From NCBI GenBank assembly GCA_023384025.1, contig JAHDXX010000051.1, forward strand, positions 1 through 15,588: a DNA stretch of 15,588 nt. The letters run 5' to 3'. Source of the stretch: Sphingomonadaceae bacterium (lineage in GTDB: Bacteria > Pseudomonadota > Alphaproteobacteria > Sphingomonadales > Sphingomonadaceae). Made by a program: the position numbers and the translations under genes. Shown here one piece after another: positions 12,126 through 15,588 of the stretch (positions are counted from its first letter, which is position 1; each line of letters opens with the position of its first letter). Below the pieces are notes generated by a model. It ran no database searches. It was not told the origin of the DNA and was given only the letters and a program-made list of their open reading frames with translations.

Positions 12126-13987
12126 TGAGCAGCGAGATTGCCCAGGTCGTCGCCTTCCTGCGGGAGACACCGCCCTTCGGTGCGCTTGAGGAGCGTGCGA
12201 TCGCAGCTCTCTCGCGCACAATTACGGTCCGCTATGCCCGCGCGGGCGACCGCATCCTTCAGGCCGGACAACACAACGACTGGTTGTTCGTGGTCCGCTC
12301 GGGCGCGGTCGAGCTGCGGCTCGCGGGGGAAGAACTGACTGCCCGCCTGACGCAGGGGGCCTCGTTCGCCTATCCCTCACTGCTGCGCGGGGGCGAGGTC
12401 CGCAACGAGACAATCGCGCTGGAAGACACGCTGCTCTATCTGGTTCCGGCGGCGGAGTTTCATCGCCTGCGCGAGACATCGCCCCCGTTCCGCGCCTTCT
12501 TCAGCGACGACGAACAACGCCGCCTGCGCCACGCGCTGGAGCAGCGCGCGCAAGGACGAGCCGGGGGATTCGATGGCGCAAGCGTAGGCGATGTCGCGCA
12601 TCTGGGCGCGCCGGTTTCGTGCCTACCTGAAACTTCCATCGGTGACGCCGCGCGGCTGATGCGCCAGCACAAGGTCAGCACGCTGACGATCTGTGCCGAC
12701 GGCAAGCTGCTCGGCATCTTCACCGACAAGGATCTGCGCAACCGGGTGGTCGCCGCCGATGTGCCCGGGACCGAGCCGGTCGGTGCGGTGATGACCGGCA
12801 ACCCGCGCACCTTGCCCGCCAGCGCGAGCCTTGCCGAAGCGGTCGCCCTGATGGCCTCGGGCGGGTTCCGTCATATTCCGCTGGTTGACGAGGCCGGCAG
12901 GCTGTCGGGCATGCTCAGCGCGACCGATATCCTCGCCCACCTCGGCAACAACGCGATCGACATCGGCCTCTCGATAGCGCGAGCGCAGGATGCCGAAGCG
13001 CTGGCCGCAGCGGCGCGACGCATCCCGGAAAGCTTTGCGGCAATGGCCCGAAGCGGCACCCAGCCGGCCCAGCTGGCCCGGTTCACGTCCGCGCTTGGCG
13101 AAGCCGCCCATCGCCGCGCGGCGCAACTGGCCGAGCGCGAGCTTGGCCCGCCCCCGGTGCCCTATGCCCTGGTCGTGTTCGGCTCGCTCGCCCGCGAGGA
13201 GCAGCTGATCGGTTCCGATCAGGACAACGGGCTGTTGATCGATGACGCGCTGGAACCGGAAGAAGGTGCCTATTTCGAGGCTCTTGGCGGGCGCATCTCC
13301 GACATTCTCGATGCTTGCGGGTTCGTCTATTGCAAGGGCGGGATCATGGCGAAGAATGCCGATCAGCGCCTCACGCTGGCGCAATGGCGCGCCCGCTATG
13401 CCCGCTGGATCGACAATCCGGACGAGGACGCGATCCTGCGGGCGACAATCTTCTTCGACATGCGCTGCGTCCATGGCGAAGCCGCCTTGGTTCATCGCCT
13501 CCACGAGGAAACCGTCTCCGCTGCTGCCGCCAACCGCATCTTCGTCAGCTACATCGCGCGTGACGCATTGCGCAGCAAGGTGCCGCTCGGCATCTTCCGC
13601 AACCTGGTCCTCGACCGGAGCGAGAGCGGCGAGAAGGTGTTCGACGCCAAGGCGCAGGCGGTGGTGCCGGTGGTCGACATTGCCCGTACGCTGGCGCTGG
13701 GGCATGGCATTGCCGCCGTCGGCACGGTGGCACGGCTGCGGGCGCTGTCCGAACTCGGTCATATGGCGGGCGAAGACAGCGAAAGCCTGATCGACGCGCT
13801 GGCCTTCGTCAACGAGCTGCGGATTGTCCATCAGGCGGGGCTGGCCGGGGCGGGGCAGCGGGCTGACAATGCCATCGCGCCAGACAGCCTCTCCCCGCTG
13901 GAGCGGGAGCATCTGAAAGACTGCTTCTCGGTCATCCGGCGCGGGCTCGATTCGCTGCGCCGGAACCTGGCCGGGGGGATCGCCTGA
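12125..13987 (+). CDS. Cyclic-nucleotide-binding / CBS pair / DUF294 nucleotidyltransferase
   Basis: A 620-residue multidomain protein. Residues 15-130 form a cyclic-nucleotide-binding-like domain (RILQAGQHNDWLFVVRSGAV). Two CBS domains follow at about 160-275 (LGIFTDKDLRNRVV; GFRHIPLVDEAGRLSGMLSA), likely binding adenine nucleotides. A DUF294 nucleotidyltransferase domain (about 310-450) carries the GlnD-like signature FGSLAREEQLIGSDQDNGLL (352-371) with Asp365 and Asp367. The C-terminal helical part (470-617) is the DUF294 C-terminal substrate-binding region. This architecture is known next to acetate-type symporter genes and exonucleases in many proteobacteria. The natural role is a soluble regulator that senses nucleotides and modifies a partner, perhaps the transporter or its regulator (inferred). 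No SD precedes ATG 12125; a TAGTAT sequence lies seven bases before it, so the mRNA may be leaderless. The exonuclease gene starts directly after the stop. Confidence 0.9.
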   Translation: MSSEIAQVVAFLRETPPFGALEERAIAALSRTITVRYARAGDRILQAGQHNDWLFVVRSGAVELRLAGEELTARLTQGASFAYPSLLRGGEVRNETIALEDTLLYLVPAAEFHRLRETSPPFRAFFSDDEQRRLRHALEQRAQGRAGGFDGASVGDVAHLGAPVSCLPETSIGDAARLMRQHKVSTLTICADGKLLGIFTDKDLRNRVVAADVPGTEPVGAVMTGNPRTLPASASLAEAVALMASGGFRHIPLVDEAGRLSGMLSATDILAHLGNNAIDIGLSIARAQDAEALAAAARRIPESFAAMARSGTQPAQLARFTSALGEAAHRRAAQLAERELGPPPVPYALVVFGSLAREEQLIGSDQDNGLLIDDALEPEEGAYFEALGGRISDILDACGFVYCKGGIMAKNADQRLTLAQWRARYARWIDNPDEDAILRATIFFDMRCVHGEAALVHRLHEETVSAAAANRIFVSYIARDALRSKVPLGIFRNLVLDRSESGEKVFDAKAQAVVPVVDIARTLALGHGIAAVGTVARLRALSELGHMAGEDSESLIDALAFVNELRIVHQAGLAGAGQRADNAIAPDSLSPLEREHLKDCFSVIRRGLDSLRRNLAGGIA

Positions 13988-14659
13988 GTGCTGCAAGGCT
14001 GGCGCTTTCGCCGCGGGCTTGAACGGCTGGCGCAGTGCGATGTGCCAGCCCTGCGAAACTATGCCCGGGCTGACTGGCCCGAACGCGCTGCGCCAGCCCG
14101 GCAGGCACGATTCATTGCACTCGACTTCGAGCTTGACGGGTTGAAGGACAATGCCCACCTGCTCCAGGCAGGGTGGGTGCCGTTCACGGTTGAGGGAATC
14201 GACCTTGGCGGCGCGCGCACGTTCGACATTCGCTCGGGCAAGCGGCTCGACGATGCCGCTGTCACCATTCACGGCATTGGTGAGCAGCGGGCGCGTGAAG
14301 GTGCCCCGCTGGCTGATGTGGTCGCGGCATTGCTTGGCGACCTGGCGGGGGCGGTGATCGTCGCCCACGGTGCCAGCATCGAGCGGGGCGCGCTGCAAGG
14401 GGCGGTCAGGAAGCTGCATGGTGCAGCGCTGCCGGTTCGCGCCGTCTGCACACTTGCGATCGAGCGCCACCTCTCGCCCCGGCTCACTGGCACCGGTTCC
14501 TATCGCCTCGGCGCGGCGCGGAACCGCCATGGGCTTCCTGATTATGACGCGCACGATGCGCTGACGGACGCCCTTGCAGCAGCCGAACTGTTCCTGGCCC
14601 AGCTGCGGCGCCTGCCTGCGGACCAGCGACTCGGTACGCTCGAAGCGATGACCCCCTGA
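13988..14659 (+). CDS. DnaQ-fold 3'-5' exonuclease (DEDDh)
   Basis: A 223-residue protein starting with GTG at 13988, the base after the previous stop codon, so translation is likely coupled. The exonuclease fold begins at about residue 42. Motif I is LDFELDGL (45-52), with Asp46 and Glu48. Motif II is VIVAHGASIERGAL (123-136), where Glu132 stands in the place of the usual Asp. Motif III is HDALTD (189-194), with His189 and Asp194. Such exonucleases of the proofreading epsilon type are regularly found beside DUF294/CBS genes and acetate-type symporters; the reason for that link is not known. It is probably cytosolic and in one transcript with the gene before it. A stretch of 107 bases separates it from the symporter genes. 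Confidence 0.88.
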   Translation: MLQGWRFRRGLERLAQCDVPALRNYARADWPERAAPARQARFIALDFELDGLKDNAHLLQAGWVPFTVEGIDLGGARTFDIRSGKRLDDAAVTIHGIGEQRAREGAPLADVVAALLGDLAGAVIVAHGASIERGALQGAVRKLHGAALPVRAVCTLAIERHLSPRLTGTGSYRLGAARNRHGLPDYDAHDALTDALAAAELFLAQLRRLPADQRLGTLEAMTP

Positions 14660-14673
14660 GGGCACCGCCATAC

Positions 14674-14735
14674 CATTAGACCAATGTCGCGCTCCCTATC
14701 CGACCGTCGCGCTCCTAGCCTCCGGCCACGCTCCC
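14674..14735 (+). promoter_or_regulatory. Inverted repeat and phased direct repeats before the symporter genes
   Basis: CATT-AGACC-AATG (14674-14686) is an inverted repeat in a GC-rich setting. GTCGCGCTCC follows at 14686-14695 and again at 14706-14715, exactly 20 bases apart, and a weaker copy, CACGCTCC, at about 14727-14734. Spacing of about two helical turns would put the copies on the same DNA face. This fits an activator or repressor site controlling symporter expression. The regulator is unknown; CrbR-type control of acetate genes in gammaproteobacteria is an analogy only. Confidence 0.4.
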
Positions 14736-14766
14736 GCAATGGGTGCGGGGAAAAGGAGGGGAGGCC

Positions 14767-15045
14767 ATGGCCGACAATTCACCTGAACACGAGACGAGCG
14801 CGGCGGAGGGCGCCTACTGGCGCGAGAACATCCGCCTGCTCGTTACCCTGATGTCAATCTGGTTCGCCTGCTCCTTCGGGGCGGGGATCCTGTTCCGCGG
14901 TTTTCTCGACCAGTTTTTGATCGGCGGATATCCGCTCGGCTTCTGGTTCGCGCAGCAGGGCTCGATCTACATCTTCATCGCGCTGATCTTCTACTACGTC
15001 GTCAAGGCGAAGCAGATCGAGCGCAAGTACGATCTCGACGATTGA
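14767..15045 (+). CDS. DUF4212 small subunit of sodium:solute symporter
   Basis: A 92-residue membrane protein. ATG at 14767 has a strong AAGGAGGGGAG seven or so bases upstream. The N-terminus is polar (MADNSPEHETSAAEGAYWRE), then two TM helices (about 24-47 and 57-80) with the DUF4212 hallmarks YWRENIRLL and GYPLGFWFAQQGSIYIFIAL. The tail is charged (KAKQIERKYDLDD). The family is found directly upstream of large sodium:solute symporter genes (VC_2705 subfamily), and is thought to be its small subunit. Here the symporter starts 13 bases later, so the pair is expected to be one operon. Confidence 0.93.
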   Translation: MADNSPEHETSAAEGAYWRENIRLLVTLMSIWFACSFGAGILFRGFLDQFLIGGYPLGFWFAQQGSIYIFIALIFYYVVKAKQIERKYDLDD

Positions 15046-15058
15046 GGGGGGCCGGACA

Positions 15059-15588
15059 ATGGACACGCAAACCCTGATCTATCTCTTTGTCGGCGCCAGC
15101 TTCGCCCTTTACATCGGCATTGCGCTGTGGGCCCGGGCCGGTTCGACGAAAGAGTTCTACGTAGCCGGCGGCGGGGTCAGCCCGGTCGTCAATGGCATGG
15201 CCACTGCCGCTGACTGGATGAGCGCGGCGAGCTTCCTCTCGATGGCCGGCCTCATCGCCTTCATGGGCTATGACGGTTCGGTCTACCTGATGGGCTGGAC
15301 GGGCGGATATGTGATGCTGGCGCTGCTGCTGGCACCCTATCTGCGCAAGTTCGGCCAGTTCACCGTGCCTGACTTCATCGGTACCCGGTACTATTCCAAT
15401 GCGGCCCGCGCGGTGGCGGTGATCTGCCTGATCTTCATCAGCTTCACCTATATCGCCGGGCAGATGCGGGGCGTGGGGATCGTGTTCTCGCGCTTCCTCG
15501 ACGTGCCGATCGACCTCGGCGTCATCATCGGGATGGGTATCGTGTTCATCTACGCCGTGCTCGGCGGGATGAAGGGGATCACCTACAC
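15059..15588 (+). CDS. Sodium:solute symporter, large subunit (partial)
   Basis: The start is ATG at 15059, with GAGGGGG about seven bases upstream; the gene runs off the right edge after 176 codons of a protein that is usually about 550-600 residues. The N-terminal part is MDTQTLIYLFVGASFALYIG, followed by STKEFYVAGGGVSPVVNGMA, TAADWMSAASFLSMAGLIAF, APYLRKFGQFTVPDFIGTRY and IAGQMRGVGIVFSRFLDVPI, characteristic of the SSS family of the acetate permease (ActP) and VC_2705 type. It probably imports acetate or another small carboxylate with sodium, together with the DUF4212 subunit. The acs gene or a two-component pair, often near such genes, would be past the window and are not seen. Confidence 0.92.
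   Translation, partial: MDTQTLIYLFVGASFALYIGIALWARAGSTKEFYVAGGGVSPVVNGMATAADWMSAASFLSMAGLIAFMGYDGSVYLMGWTGGYVMLALLLAPYLRKFGQFTVPDFIGTRYYSNAARAVAVICLIFISFTYIAGQMRGVGIVFSRFLDVPIDLGVIIGMGIVFIYAVLGGMKGITY

Noticed and set aside
12623..14671. Minus-strand open frame of 682 codons
   Set aside because: It is antisense to the CBS/DUF294 and exonuclease genes, whose motifs are unmistakable.

Overview
The window looks like a piece of a high-G+C alphaproteobacterial chromosome, most likely Sphingomonadales (Erythrobacteraceae type). This is inferred from gene content and repeat style, not from a marker gene. The clues are the CBS/DUF294 protein, DnaQ-like exonuclease, DUF4212 subunit and sodium:solute symporter in a row, a REP-like palindrome of the sphingomonad type inside a reading frame, and intergenic hairpin repeats at the left end. 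No rRNA, tRNA, CRISPR array, transposase or integrase is visible.

Positions 1-408 are a mosaic of short palindromic and direct repeats with no gene. Positions 409-2540 are visibly AT-richer than the rest and carry a minus-strand accessory module: an XRE-type repressor, an overlapping ImmA/IrrE-type zinc peptidase, a 43-residue basic protein and an unrecognised 222-residue protein. The ribosome binding site of the last gene lies inside a long two-tier hairpin. A plus-strand pair follows: a 46-codon ORF coupled by ATGA to a 351-residue HTH/cysteine/acidic-tail protein that contains a REP-like element in frame.

Positions 3822-4963 (minus) encode a short exported RlpA-like protein and a two-TM membrane protein. 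The 822 bases between rlpA and argG (4964-5785) have no convincing gene. They hold three DnaA-box-like motifs in 43 bases and a run of long hairpins with UUCG and GNRA tetraloops whose G-U pairs work only in minus-strand RNA. I read this as a probable undescribed structured RNA and the best discovery candidate here.

The rest is mostly chromosomal housekeeping. argG (minus) diverges from a membrane acyltransferase, which is followed by an exported hypothetical protein. On the minus strand a nitronate monooxygenase-family enzyme lies upstream of a cyclopropane-fatty-acid-synthase family methyltransferase. From 12125 to the right edge a plus-strand set encodes a cyclic-nucleotide/CBS/nucleotidyltransferase regulator, a DnaQ-fold exonuclease and the small and large subunits of a sodium:solute symporter of the acetate/organic-acid type. 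The symporter runs off the window.
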